Of a stretch of 64,000 nt of DNA, positions 1 through 8,494 are shown in pieces (the first letter of the stretch is position 1; every line of letters begins with the position of its first letter). Where the stretch lies: the NCBI RefSeq assembly GCF_014201355.1, contig NZ_JACHEG010000002.1, positions 1,178,001 to 1,242,000 on the forward strand, in the 5' to 3' direction. The notes under the pieces were generated by a model. The model saw nothing but the letters and a program-made list of their open reading frames with translations. It was not told the DNA's origin and did not search any database. The stretch is from Aliirhizobium wenxiniae (GTDB lineage Bacteria > Pseudomonadota > Alphaproteobacteria > Rhizobiales > Rhizobiaceae). The position numbers were made by a program, and so were the translations under genes.

Positions 1-623
1 CCGACCGGACGGGAGACTTCCGAACCGCGGGTATAGGGCACGACGCAGAAGGTGCAGAACTTGTCGCAACCTTCCTGCACTGTGAGGAAGGAGGTAACAC
101 CGCGCGAGCGGATAACCTTCTTTTCCGTTGCCGGCAGGTGCGCGAACTTGTCCTCGACCGCATATTCCGTATCGACGACGCGCTCACCGCCGCGCGCCTT
201 TTTCAAGGCATCGGGAAGCCGGTGATAGGTCTGCGGGCCGATGACCACGTCGACGGCCGGTGCGCGACGGATGATCTCCTCGCCTTCAGCCTGGGCGACG
301 CAGCCGGCAACGCCGATCATGAATTCGCGGCCTTCGGCGGCACGCTCCTTTTTCATGTCACGCAGGCGGCCGAGCGCGGAATAAACCTTTTCCGCCGCCT
401 TCTCGCGAATATGACAGGTGTTGAGGAGAACGAGATCCGCCTCTCCCATGTCTTCCGTCGTCACATATCCCTCGCCCGCGAGCGCATCGCCCATGCGGGT
501 AGAATCATAGACATTCATCTGACAGCCGTAGGTCTTGATGAAGACCTTGCGGGTGTTGGGACGGCTGTCCGGACAGTGGGCGGCCTCATCGGCCGGCGCG
601 GGAATGGAGACATGTTCGTTCAT
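1..623 (-). CDS. miaB: tRNA-2-methylthio-N6-dimethylallyladenosine synthase MiaB (C-terminal part missing)
   Basis: Radical-SAM methylthiotransferase that adds the 2-methylthio group to i6A at tRNA position 37. About 207 N-terminal residues are present; the gene runs off the left edge. The UPF0004 domain starts with [12 protein letters not shown] (about residues 27-38), and the radical-SAM cluster motif GCDKFCTFC (CxxxCxxC) lies near the window edge. The ATG at 621-623 leaves a short variable leader before the conserved core. It is probably the last gene of the nfuA-tsaB-rimI-fur-olsA-miaB run, 55 bases after olsA. Family identity is clear; only the truncation limits the call. Confidence 0.93.
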   Translation of the reverse strand, partial: MNEHVSIPAPADEAAHCPDSRPNTRKVFIKTYGCQMNVYDSTRMGDALAGEGYVTTEDMGEADLVLLNTCHIREKAAEKVYSALGRLRDMKKERAAEGREFMIGVAGCVAQAEGEEIIRRAPAVDVVIGPQTYHRLPDALKKARGGERVVDTEYAVEDKFAHLPATEKKVIRSRGVTSFLTVQEGCDKFCTFCVVPYTRGSEVSRPV

Positions 624-678
624 GCCGCTTCCATACCGCAAGAAAGGACGGAATTGAAGCGGCACATAAACCGTACGC

Positions 679-1482
679 TCAATCCGCATCATACTCCCGC
701 TGCCGCAGATGCCTTATCAGCATGCGGCGGAGCTGGGCGGTGATGTTCTGGCTCAGATGTTTGCGGTTGTCGCCGGTGCGGAAATCGACCGTATCGCCGA
801 AAGCGACCTCCACATCGAGCGCGCCTTCCTTCAGCACGCCAATCAGGTGCGGCATCAGCTCGATATCGCCCGGCCAGGCGGCAAGCGGGCGATGAAACCG
901 CCCCATCGCCATGCCATGGACACGGGTATAGGCGATCGCGACCGGCTGGACGTGTACGACACCATCGGGCGTGTGAGGCACCGCTGCTGCAGCAGCTCCG
1001 AAAAGCGAGGATTTCACCTCCAGCAGACGGTTGCCGTCCGACGTCGTGCCTTCGGGAAAAAGCACGACGATCTCGCCGGCATTCATGCGTGCGGCAATCT
1101 CGTTGACCTGATCGCCGGTGCGGCGCTTTTCCTCGCGCACGACGAAGATCGTCTTCTGCAGCTTGGCGAGAATGCCGAAGACCGGCCAGTTGGCCACTTC
1201 CGACTTGGCAATGTAGACGACATCGGCAACCGCGCCGAGAACGAGGATATCTTTCCACGAGGCATGATTTGCCGCGAGCATCAGCGGCCGGCGGCGCTCG
1301 ATATGACCATGGACCCGGATACGGATGCCCAGCAGCCAACAGGCGGAACGATGCCAGAGACGCGGAACGTAACGGCGGATCTTCCAGTCAAAGGCGAGGC
1401 CGAGAAGCTGAAACGGCAGAAGCGCCAGTGTCACGATCACGAGACAGGCGACAACAAGGCCGATCCGGATGGAGGTGATCAC
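679..1482 (-). CDS. olsA: 1-acyl-sn-glycerol-3-phosphate / lyso-ornithine lipid O-acyltransferase (OlsA/PlsC family)
   Basis: A 267-residue PlsC-family acyltransferase with an N-terminal hydrophobic anchor (about residues 5-28). The catalytic HxxxxD motif is seen as NHASWKDI (about residue 72), and the substrate-site motif FPEGTTSDG lies about 70 residues later. The start is GTG at 1480-1482. In Sinorhizobium the gene at this position, between miaB and a fur-like gene, is olsA, which acylates lyso-ornithine lipid; the partner olsB also lies in this window at 21517-22389. The symbol therefore rests on synteny. A general PlsC role in phosphatidic acid synthesis is the alternative, and the two activities can overlap. 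Confidence 0.85.
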   Translation of the reverse strand: MITSIRIGLVVACLVIVTLALLPFQLLGLAFDWKIRRYVPRLWHRSACWLLGIRIRVHGHIERRRPLMLAANHASWKDILVLGAVADVVYIAKSEVANWPVFGILAKLQKTIFVVREEKRRTGDQVNEIAARMNAGEIVVLFPEGTTSDGNRLLEVKSSLFGAAAAAVPHTPDGVVHVQPVAIAYTRVHGMAMGRFHRPLAAWPGDIELMPHLIGVLKEGALDVEVAFGDTVDFRTGDNRKHLSQNITAQLRRMLIRHLRQREYDAD

Positions 1483-1506
1483 TTATCTTGTCCCTACCGG
1501 TTCCGC

Positions 1507-1935
1507 TCAATCATCGTTCTTGTCGAGGGGAATGCCGTAAAGCTCGAGCCGGTGGCCGACCAGCCGGAAGCCGAGCTCACGGGCGATGCGCTCCTGCAGC
1601 GCCTCGATCTCGGCGGACTGAAACTCGATGACATTGCCGGTATTCAGGTCGATCATGTGATCGTGATGTTCTTCCGGCACGGTCTCATAGCGGGAGCGGC
1701 CATCGAGAAAGTCATGCTTCTCGATGATGCCCTCGTCCTCGAACAGTTTCACCGTCCGATAGACCGTCGAAATCGAGATGCGCGGATCGACCTTGGACGA
1801 GCGGCGATAAAGCTCCTCGACGTCCGGATGATCGTCTGAATCCTGCAATATGCGGGCAATGACCCGGCGCTGGTCGGTCATGCGCATGCCCTTTTCGGCA
1901 CACAACTCTTCCAGGGTCTTGGAAAGGTCTCTCAT
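1507..1935 (-). CDS. fur: Fur/Mur-family metal-responsive transcriptional regulator
   Basis: A 142-residue regulator with an N-terminal winged helix (recognition region around STVYRTVKLFED, residues 56-67) and the Fur metal motif HHDHMID (about residues 89-95). It closely resembles what I recall of the Rhizobium leguminosarum Fur protein. Rhizobial members of this type often respond to manganese and are then called Mur, so the metal cannot be told from sequence. The C-terminal CxxC zinc pairs of enterobacterial Fur are absent; the only cysteine is near residue 12. It lies between rimI and olsA on the same strand with short gaps, so it is probably co-transcribed. Confidence 0.88.
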   Translation of the reverse strand: MRDLSKTLEELCAEKGMRMTDQRRVIARILQDSDDHPDVEELYRRSSKVDPRISISTVYRTVKLFEDEGIIEKHDFLDGRSRYETVPEEHHDHMIDLNTGNVIEFQSAEIEALQERIARELGFRLVGHRLELYGIPLDKNDD

Positions 1936-1974
1936 GACGTTCTGGCCTTCGAAATATTCACGTATGCTGAGGGA

Positions 1975-2469
1975 CTAGCGAAGATCACGGCTCATGACAA
2001 GCGCTGCGGTCCGTCGGCCATCCGCTCCCAGATAATAAGCCGGCCTCTCTGCCACCTTGGCAAAACCGAGTTTGCCGTAAAGCCCGACGGCAGGCTTGTT
2101 TTCGGCCTCGACTTCAAGAAACATGCCGTCGGCGCCGCGCGCGATTGCCTCACGCACCGCCGCCTGCATAAGGCGCCAGCCGAGCCCCTGGCGACCGAAC
2201 TTTTCGGCGACCGCAACCGTCAGGATTTCCGCCTCGCCGCCAGCCTCGCGACTGAGCACGAAGCCGCCGAGTGGCTTGGAGAAGAATGCGTTGGTCTGGC
2301 GTGCGACGAAGCCGAAGACATTTTTCTGCGAAAGAAGGTCCTGAAACTCAGCTTCACTCCACTGGCGCGGAAAACGCAGGCCGTGCAGTTCGGAAATCTC
2401 GTGGCAATCGACATCCTCGATCGGCACGACTTCGAAAAACGGCTTCCAGGTCAGATAGTCGTCAAACAT
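1975..2469 (-). CDS. rimI: Ribosomal protein S18-alanine N-acetyltransferase RimI
   Basis: A 164-residue GNAT acetyltransferase. The acetyl-CoA loop appears as VAEKFGRQGLGWRLMQ (about residues 88-103), followed by the typical LEVEAENKPAVGLYGKLGF segment that carries the late GNAT strands. It begins 3 bases after the tsaB stop, the tsaB-rimI pairing common in bacteria. RimI acetylates the N-terminal alanine of ribosomal protein S18. Assignment is by family and linkage; other GNAT substrates are possible. Confidence 0.88.
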   Translation of the reverse strand: MFDDYLTWKPFFEVVPIEDVDCHEISELHGLRFPRQWSEAEFQDLLSQKNVFGFVARQTNAFFSKPLGGFVLSREAGGEAEILTVAVAEKFGRQGLGWRLMQAAVREAIARGADGMFLEVEAENKPAVGLYGKLGFAKVAERPAYYLGADGRRTAALVMSRDLR

Positions 2470-2472
2470 GGG

Positions 2473-3111
2473 CTACACCCGTGCCAGAGCAAAACCCGTC
2501 TGGGGTTTTGCATCGGGTCCACGCAAATAAAGCGGCTTCGGCCGTGCTCCAGCGACATCCTTTGCAGCGCCGATACGCGCGACAGTTCCGATATCGAAGC
2601 GATCACCTGTCTTGGAAATCCACGAGCCGGTAGACTCGGCAGAGAGGGATTTGACAAGATTGTCGACGTCTTCTGCCGAAAGCGCTGCCGGTTCGTTCAG
2701 CGCAGCGCCATCGACGGCGAAAGCCTGCGCATAGATTTCCTCGCGCTTGGCATCCATGGCGACGAGTACCGGCTTGTCGGAACCACTGGTTGCCCGATGC
2801 GATGCGCCGAGCGTTTCGAGCGTCGAGACGCCGACGCAATCGATCCCGAGCGAAAGAGCCAGACCGCGAGCAGCCGCAACGCCGACACGAATGCCGGTGA
2901 AGGAACCGGGGCCGATGACGACGGCAATTTTTCCGACCGCATGGAGATCGACGGCAGCTTCATCCAGCGCCTGATCGATGACCGCCATCAGGCGTTCCGC
3001 ATGCCCCTTGCCGATTTCTTCCGAGACGGCAGACAAAAGCCTGCCGGCGGAACTGTCAAATACCGCCGCAGAACAATCGATGCCTGCAGTGTCTATAGCG
3101 AGAACGATCAT
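2473..3111 (-). CDS. tsaB: tRNA threonylcarbamoyladenosine (t6A) biosynthesis protein TsaB
   Basis: A 212-residue ASKHA-fold protein. The N-terminus MIVLAIDTAG and the motif GPGSFTGIRVG (about residues 67-77) are diagnostic of TsaB. It partners TsaD and TsaE in making t6A at A37 of ANN-decoding tRNAs. It starts 18 bases after the nfuA stop and ends 3 bases before rimI, so the genes are probably one transcript. The C-terminal half is variable, as usual for this family, and looks intact. Confidence 0.93.
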   Translation of the reverse strand: MIVLAIDTAGIDCSAAVFDSSAGRLLSAVSEEIGKGHAERLMAVIDQALDEAAVDLHAVGKIAVVIGPGSFTGIRVGVAAARGLALSLGIDCVGVSTLETLGASHRATSGSDKPVLVAMDAKREEIYAQAFAVDGAALNEPAALSAEDVDNLVKSLSAESTGSWISKTGDRFDIGTVARIGAAKDVAGARPKPLYLRGPDAKPQTGFALARV

Positions 3112-3129
3112 GAACAGGTCTTGCGGGTA

Positions 3130-3696
3130 TCAGAGGGCCTCGACCGCCTGCACTTCGGGAACGAAGTGCTTGAGCAGGTTCTGCACACCATGCTTCAGCG
3201 TTGCGGTGGAAGACGGGCAGCCGGAGCATGCGCCCTTCATGTTGAGGTAGACGGTACCGTCCTTGAACCCCTTGAAGGTGATGTCGCCGCCATCCTGAGC
3301 CACTGCAGGGCGGACGCGGGTTTCCAGCAGTTCCTTGATGGTCGCGACAAGTGTCTCGTCGCCTTCGTCGAAGAACTCGCCTTCCTCGTCCAAATCTTCG
3401 GCCATCGCCGAACCGCCGCCCATGACCGGCTGGCCGGACATGAAATGCTCCATGATCGAGCCTAGGATAGCTGGCTTCAGGTGCTGCCACTCGGAATCGG
3501 ACTTGGTGACGGTGATGAAATCGTAGCCGAAATAAACGCCAGTGACGCCGGGAACGTTAAAAAGGCGCAGGGCCAGCGGAGAGGCTGCTGCTTCGGCTTC
3601 ATTGCGAAACTCGGCCGTGCCTTTTTCCATGACAACCTTGCCGGGAAGAAACTTCAGGGTCGCCGGGTTCGGCGTGGCTTCGGTCTGGATGAACAT
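3130..3696 (-). CDS. NfuA-type Fe-S cluster scaffold/carrier (NifU-like)
   Basis: A 188-residue protein with an Nfu N-terminal domain, seen as MFIQTEATPNPATLKFLPG, and a C-terminal NifU-like domain. The cluster-binding CxxC is GACSGCPSS (about residues 161-169). Proteins of this class carry 4Fe-4S clusters to targets such as radical-SAM enzymes. That fits the run that ends in miaB, which needs two such clusters, although the functional link is inferred. It is likely the first gene of the operon: the usp gene upstream is separated by about 110 bases. Confidence 0.9.
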   Translation of the reverse strand: MFIQTEATPNPATLKFLPGKVVMEKGTAEFRNEAEAAASPLALRLFNVPGVTGVYFGYDFITVTKSDSEWQHLKPAILGSIMEHFMSGQPVMGGGSAMAEDLDEEGEFFDEGDETLVATIKELLETRVRPAVAQDGGDITFKGFKDGTVYLNMKGACSGCPSSTATLKHGVQNLLKHFVPEVQAVEAL

Positions 3697-3809
3697 GGGC
3701 TTGCTCCTGGCCGACGAGCGGCGCTCAGTTTAGAACTCTTCCAAATAAGATAAACGTTCTCATCTTTGGGTTCAAGTGCGCCTTTGTCCGTTCATGGTCA
3801 ATAGTGAGA

Positions 3810-4301
3810 TCATGCCAGCGAGTCGATTTCCTCGTCCGAGAGCGTATCGGGAAGAACCGTGACCGGGATCGGAAAGGCTGCACCGCGACCGGCAACAGCG
3901 GAGACCAGCGGTCCCGGCCCTTCCTTTGCCGAACCGGCCGCGAGCACGAGGATCGCGATATCGCGATCTTCCTCGACCAGCCCGTTGATCTGCTCGGGAG
4001 CGCTGCCCTCACGAATGACGATTTCCGGGTCGATGCCAATCGCTTCACGTACCCGGTGGGCGGCCTTCGCCATTACCGCTTCGGCCTCTTCCATCGCTTC
4101 GGCGCGCATGATCTGCTCGACACCCAGCCATTGCTGGAAATCGCCTTCGGGAATGACATAGAGGAGAACCAGACCGCCATTGGTATTCTTGGCGCGGCGC
4201 CCGGCATAATGAACCGCCTTTTCGCATTCCGGCGTGCCGTCGATGACCGCCATGAACTTGCGCCTATGGCCTTCAAGCCGCGAAAGTCTCTTGGAAACCA
4301 T
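3810..4301 (-). CDS. Universal stress protein (UspA family)
   Basis: A 163-residue single Usp domain. It opens with a basic leader (MVSKRLSRLEGHRRK) followed by the first strand FMAVIDGTPEC. Towards the end there is an ILVLAAGSAKEGPGPLVSAVAG segment at the position of the nucleotide-loop GxxGxnGS motif; it departs from the strict consensus, so ATP binding is uncertain. The ATG follows a purine-rich GGGGGCGTT stretch. A hairpin terminator at 4363-4389 separates it from trpS upstream, so it probably has its own promoter in 4302-4362. Confidence 0.85.
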   Translation of the reverse strand: MVSKRLSRLEGHRRKFMAVIDGTPECEKAVHYAGRRAKNTNGGLVLLYVIPEGDFQQWLGVEQIMRAEAMEEAEAVMAKAAHRVREAIGIDPEIVIREGSAPEQINGLVEEDRDIAILVLAAGSAKEGPGPLVSAVAGRGAAFPIPVTVLPDTLSDEEIDSLA

Positions 4302-4362
4302 AACGCCCCCTGTGTTGCCGAAGCAGTCTCGCCGCGGACCTTATACCAACGTGTAAAAATGA

Positions 4363-4389
4363 AAACCCGCCGCTTTACGCGACGGGTTT
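4363..4389 (-). terminator. Rho-independent terminator of trpS
   Basis: The 7-base arms AAACCCG and CGGGTTT enclose a short inner GC stem, 24 bases after the trpS stop. On the minus strand the hairpin is followed by a T-rich run (TTTTCATTTTT). Position, stem and T-tract fit intrinsic termination. Confidence 0.8.
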
Positions 4390-4412
4390 GCCTATTCATT
4401 CTACCTCAAAAA

Positions 4413-5477
4413 TCAGCGCAGGAAGCCGATGATGTCGAAGACTTCGTCCATGACCTTCTGCGCACGGGCGCCGGCGCGTTCGCCGCCATCCTTGAGGATC
4501 GCGTCGATATGCGTGGTGTCATCGAGAAGGCGGCGCATCTCGGCACCGATCGGGGCGAGGACCTCGACCGCCAGTTCAGCAAGCGCCGGCTTGAAGATGG
4601 AGAACTGCTGGCCACCGAATTCGGCCAGGACATCGGCCTTGGTGCGATCGGCAAGCGCTGCATAGATACCGACGAGATTGTCGGCCTCCGGGCGACCGGC
4701 CAGGCCTTCGATTTCGCTCGGCAGGCCTTCCGGGTCGGTCTTGGCCTTGCGGATCTTCTTGGCGATATCGTCGGCATCGTCCATCAGGTTGATGCGCGAC
4801 AAATCCGACGGATCGGACTTCGACATCTTCTTGGTGCCGTCACGCAGCGACATGACGCGCGGTGCCGGACCATCGATCAGCGGTTCGACCAACGGGAAAT
4901 AACCGTGGATCGGCTCTTCGCCGACGACCATGTCGACACCCGTGCCCGTGGCGCGGATCTTGTCCTGGAAGTCGATGTTGAACTTCTGGGCGATGTCGCG
5001 GGCCAGTTCCAGATGCTGCTTCTGGTCGTCACCAACCGGAACGTGGGTGGCGCGGTAGACGAGGATATCGGCCGCCATCAGGCTCGGATAGGCAAGCAGG
5101 CCCAGCGAAGCGTTTTCGCGATCCTTGCCGGCCTTGTCCTTGAACTGCGTCATGCGGTTCATCCAACCGATGCGGGCAACGCAGTTGAACACCCAGGCAA
5201 GCTCGGCGTGCTGCGGCACGGCCGACTGGTTGAAGACGATGTGCTTCACCGGATCGATACCGGAAGCGATAAAGGCTGCGGCGATCGAACGGATCTGGCC
5301 ACGCAGGTCGTCATGCACGAGCTGGGCGGTGATCGCATGCAGGTCGACGACGCAATAGATGCAGTCGTTGTTTTCCTGCAGCGCCACGAATTTGCGGATC
5401 GCGCCGAGATAATTGCCGAGATGGAGATTGCCGGTCGGCTGAACGCCGGAGAAAACGAGCGGCTTGAAGGTGTTCAT
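4413..5477 (-). CDS. trpS: Tryptophanyl-tRNA synthetase TrpS
   Basis: A 354-residue class I aminoacyl-tRNA synthetase that charges tRNA-Trp. The HIGH-type motif is PTGNLHLGN (about residues 14-22) and the KMSKS loop is KKMSKSD (about residue 217). Length and motifs are those of the bacterial enzyme. A terminator follows, and about 145 bases lie between its start and the VOC gene upstream. Confidence 0.97.
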   Translation of the reverse strand: MNTFKPLVFSGVQPTGNLHLGNYLGAIRKFVALQENNDCIYCVVDLHAITAQLVHDDLRGQIRSIAAAFIASGIDPVKHIVFNQSAVPQHAELAWVFNCVARIGWMNRMTQFKDKAGKDRENASLGLLAYPSLMAADILVYRATHVPVGDDQKQHLELARDIAQKFNIDFQDKIRATGTGVDMVVGEEPIHGYFPLVEPLIDGPAPRVMSLRDGTKKMSKSDPSDLSRINLMDDADDIAKKIRKAKTDPEGLPSEIEGLAGRPEADNLVGIYAALADRTKADVLAEFGGQQFSIFKPALAELAVEVLAPIGAEMRRLLDDTTHIDAILKDGGERAGARAQKVMDEVFDIIGFLR

Positions 5478-5622
5478 GATGTCCTCGAACAGGCGGTTGG
5501 AAGGCCTCAGACCTCAAGGTTACGCGCTCCCGGCAGGTTTGAACGTCTCCGGCAATCGCGCCCCGCGGGCCATGTAGCTAACGCCGCGCTCTAAGCACGT
5601 CGGGCGGGGCAAAATCAAGGCC

Positions 5623-6021
5623 TCAGCGCGGAGCATGCTCAATCAAATCCCAGGTGTTGCCGTAGGGATCGGCAAACACGGCTACCGTGCCGTAAACCTC
5701 ACGGCGCGGTTCCTCCATGAATTTGACGCCGCGGGCACGCATTGCCGCGTGGTCGCGGGCAAAGTCATCGGTTTTCAGGAAGAAGCCGACCCGTCCTCCG
5801 GCCTGGTTGCCGATCGCGGCCAGTTGCCTGTCATCCGCGGCCTGAGCGAGAAGCAGAGCCGCACCCTCATCGCCCTTCGGCTTTACCACAAGCCAGCGCT
5901 TACCATCGGCAAGAGACGTATCCTCCACGCAGTCAAAGCCAAGGTCACCGCAGTAGAAAGACTTCGCCCGATCGAAGTCATCGACCACCAAGGTCACGAG
6001 AAAAAGTGATCGGACTGGCAT
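5623..6021 (-). CDS. VOC (glyoxalase/bleomycin-resistance fold) family protein
   Basis: A 132-residue single VOC protein. It begins MPVRSLFLVTLVVDDFDRAK and ends with FADPYGNTWDLIEH, the usual last metal-ligand strand. The ATG at 6019-6021 is preferred over an upstream in-frame ATG at 6075 because CAGGAG lies 6-7 bases before it and the family core begins immediately. The substrate is unknown; members include glyoxalases, dioxygenases and antibiotic-binding proteins. It stands alone between trpS and a long AT-rich gap. Confidence 0.82.
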   Translation of the reverse strand: MPVRSLFLVTLVVDDFDRAKSFYCGDLGFDCVEDTSLADGKRWLVVKPKGDEGAALLLAQAADDRQLAAIGNQAGGRVGFFLKTDDFARDHAAMRARGVKFMEEPRREVYGTVAVFADPYGNTWDLIEHAPR

Positions 6022-6389
6022 GGGCGGCTCCTGAGTTTCGCGTAGTGATCTGGCTAAAATCATGGGCCTTAGCAACCATTAAGGGAATTTTTCGCAATTT
6101 TATCCCTCAGACCCCAATTTTTTTGGGGGTTTTGACAATCAACTTCGAAGACGTTGCTGTAGAAGCTCGGAGCGCCGCTATGTAACAGTTTTATAACGAA
6201 GTTTTGGCGCTCCCCGAACAACTATAACAAGCATCAAGACTGCAATTGGTTAACGAATATTAAGATTCATGACCTATTAATCTCAGTTTGAGGTAAATCC
6301 CACCTTATTCACGTCACTTTTCAGAATGAAATACCCCGCTACGACGAAGTCGATCGTCATGACGACTGGTCTTTTCTTAGGGGACAACC
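6022..6389. other. AT-rich divergent intergenic region (promoters; hairpin; CtrA-like half-sites)
   Basis: This 368-base gap separates divergent VOC and M15 peptidase genes and holds no convincing ORF. It has a hairpin with arms CCCCAA (6112-6117) and TTGGGG (6123-6128) followed by TTTT. It also has two TTAA tetramers (6250-6253 and 6260-6263) directly followed by a GATTC methylation site (6264-6268). Base composition is clearly more AT-rich than in the flanking genes, as expected for promoters. No -35/-10 pair could be assigned with confidence. Confidence 0.5.
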
Positions 6390-6875
6390 ATGCGCATCTT
6401 TTCTCGCGTCGCGCTGGCCTGCCTATTGGCATTCAGTATGAACGTAAACGCCGAGGCAGCAGGCAAGAACGACAAACGCCGCAGCACAGCAATTCAGCAC
6501 GATTACTCCGCTTTCTACACGGTACAGCGTGTCAGTGTCCGTACCGGCTGTTTTCCCGAAAAACTGGAAGCGATCCTTGCCCATATCGCCAAGCAGACCG
6601 GCAAGAAGCCGATGGTCACGTCAGGTCATCGTCCGCGTTCGGGCAAGTCGCAACATAGCCGCTGTTTCGCCGCTGACATCCGCGTGCCGGGTGTCTCCGA
6701 AAAACGTATCCTGGCAGCAGCCCGCACCGCTCCTGGGATCGGCGGCATCGGCCGTTACTGCAATGGCATCGTGCATGTTGATATCGGCCCAAGCCGTACT
6801 TGGGCGCACTGTGGCAAGAAGGGTAAGGGCAGCCTTGCCAACCTGAAGCCGAAGTCCAAGAGCAGCGATACGTGA
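6390..6875 (+). CDS. Secreted peptidase M15A family protein (YcbK/DUF882-like D,D-peptidase fold)
   Basis: A 161-residue exported protein with a signal peptide (residues 1 to about 24: basic start, hydrophobic core, AEA-type cut site). The M15 metal-site pattern is visible: SGHRPRSGKSQHSR (first His ligand), AADIRV (Asp ligand), and a late VHVDIG (second His) before SRTWAHC. Family members cleave or bind D-Ala cross-links in peptidoglycan, so it should act in the periplasm. The ATG follows GGGGACAACC. The lysine/serine-rich tail (about residues 145-161) is probably disordered. Confidence 0.82.
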   Translation: MRIFSRVALACLLAFSMNVNAEAAGKNDKRRSTAIQHDYSAFYTVQRVSVRTGCFPEKLEAILAHIAKQTGKKPMVTSGHRPRSGKSQHSRCFAADIRVPGVSEKRILAAARTAPGIGGIGRYCNGIVHVDIGPSRTWAHCGKKGKGSLANLKPKSKSSDT

Positions 6876-6906
6876 TCAAGGCGGCTTGAAAAGCCACCTG
6901 CTCCTT

Positions 6907-8481
6907 TTATGACGATGCCTTAGGCTTGCGCTTCAGGTTGCGGCGGATCATGCCGAGATCGGCACCGCCGATCAGGAAGGCCACGCCGAAATAGACGACC
7001 ATCGCAAGCGCAATCAGAACGCCAAGAGCCGTGACTTGGCTCAGCAGATGGGCGCCCGGCGCCAGCCATGATCCGGCATAGGGCAAGGCATAGATCAGCA
7101 CCGCAGCCATCACGCCTGCCGATACGATCAGCAGAACCGTGCGCCTGGCAAGCTGCCATTCCCAGACGAGATCGCCGCGCCAGACCAGGATCGTGAACAA
7201 CAGCACGGTATTGAGCCAGCCAGCCGCCGCTTCGGCGGTGGCGATACCGCGTTCGGCAAGGATCGGGAAAAGCGAAATCGCCAGACCCGAATTGATCACG
7301 ACCGCGAGCATGGTGATGCGCATCGGCGTCTTGGTATCCTCGCGCGCATAAAAGCCCGGCTGCAGCGCCTTGATGAGCACGAAACCGGGCAGGCCCAGGC
7401 CATAGATCGCCAGAATGCCGGCAACGACCGAGGTGTTTTCAGCAGAGAAGGCCCCGCGTTCGTAGAGCACGCGGATGATTGCATCCGACAGGACCCAAAG
7501 ACCGGCTGCGGCAGGCAGTGTCAGGAACAGGACGAATTCGATCGACCGGTTCTGGATCCCGGCCGCTTCCTTCGTCTTGCCGCCTTTGAGCGCTCGAGAC
7601 AGCTCCGGCAAAAGAACGACACCGACGGCCACACCCACCACGCCGAGCGGCAGTTGGTAAATACGGTCGGCATATTGAAGAGCCGCGATCGCCCCTTCCT
7701 TGCCGGAGGCGATCGCTTGGCCAATGATCTGGTTGATCTGGGTAACGCCACCGGTAATCGCAGCCGGAACCGCCAGCCATAAAAGCCGCTTGACGTTCGG
7801 CGTCATGCGCGGCCGGCGAAAGCCGATATTGATGCCGGCATGGCGCACGCCGATATAAACGACGGCAAGCTGGAGGACACCGGCAACCAGCACGCTCCAG
7901 GAGAGATACCAGGCGATCAACTGGGGCTCGGCACCGATCCAAAGGCCGTAGACCAGAGCGGCGATCATCACCACGTTCAGGAAGACCGGCGCAATTGCCG
8001 CCGCGAAGAAATGATGCAGCGAATTCAGCATGCCGCTCATCATCGCTGTGAGCGACATGCACATGAGATAGGGGAACATGACCGCGGCCATGCGGATGGT
8101 CAGCGACATCTTTTCGGCGTCGTCGGCAAAACCCGGCGCGATGATGAAACGCACCAGCCAAGGCATGGCGAGTTCCATGGCGATGGTGATGAGGAGGAGC
8201 GCCGAAAAGAGCACCCCGAAGACCTCTTCCGAAAAGCGCTTGGCGCCCTCGACGCCATTCGCCTCGATCTCTTTCGAGAACAGCGGCACGAAGGCAGCGT
8301 TGAAGGCGCCTTCGGCAAACAGCCGGCGAAACAGGTTCGGGAAACGGAAGGCGGCGTAGAAGACGTCAGCCATCGGGCCCGTGCCGAGCGCTGCCGCCAT
8401 CGCGGTCTCGCGGGCGAACCCGAAGATGCGGCTGCCGAGCGTCGCGCCGCCCACGGTTGCGAATTTCTTGACGAGGCTCAT
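6907..8481 (-). CDS. murJ: Lipid II flippase MurJ (MviN)
   Basis: A 524-residue polytopic inner-membrane protein of the MOP superfamily. It opens MSLVKKFATVGGATLGSRI, the typical MurJ N-terminus, and includes the conserved RILYERGAFS-type segment (here RVLYERGAFSAEN, about residue 350). It flips the peptidoglycan precursor lipid II. It starts 13 bases after the glnD stop, the usual rhizobial glnD-murJ pairing, so the two are probably co-transcribed. Confidence 0.96.
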   Translation of the reverse strand: MSLVKKFATVGGATLGSRIFGFARETAMAAALGTGPMADVFYAAFRFPNLFRRLFAEGAFNAAFVPLFSKEIEANGVEGAKRFSEEVFGVLFSALLLITIAMELAMPWLVRFIIAPGFADDAEKMSLTIRMAAVMFPYLMCMSLTAMMSGMLNSLHHFFAAAIAPVFLNVVMIAALVYGLWIGAEPQLIAWYLSWSVLVAGVLQLAVVYIGVRHAGINIGFRRPRMTPNVKRLLWLAVPAAITGGVTQINQIIGQAIASGKEGAIAALQYADRIYQLPLGVVGVAVGVVLLPELSRALKGGKTKEAAGIQNRSIEFVLFLTLPAAAGLWVLSDAIIRVLYERGAFSAENTSVVAGILAIYGLGLPGFVLIKALQPGFYAREDTKTPMRITMLAVVINSGLAISLFPILAERGIATAEAAAGWLNTVLLFTILVWRGDLVWEWQLARRTVLLIVSAGVMAAVLIYALPYAGSWLAPGAHLLSQVTALGVLIALAMVVYFGVAFLIGGADLGMIRRNLKRKPKASS

Positions 8482-8494
8482 GGTCGGATATCCG

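Noticed and set aside
3804-5594. A 596-codon plus-strand frame across the usp and trpS genes
   Set aside because: It spans two real genes and the trpS terminator and shows no domain, so it is a shadow.
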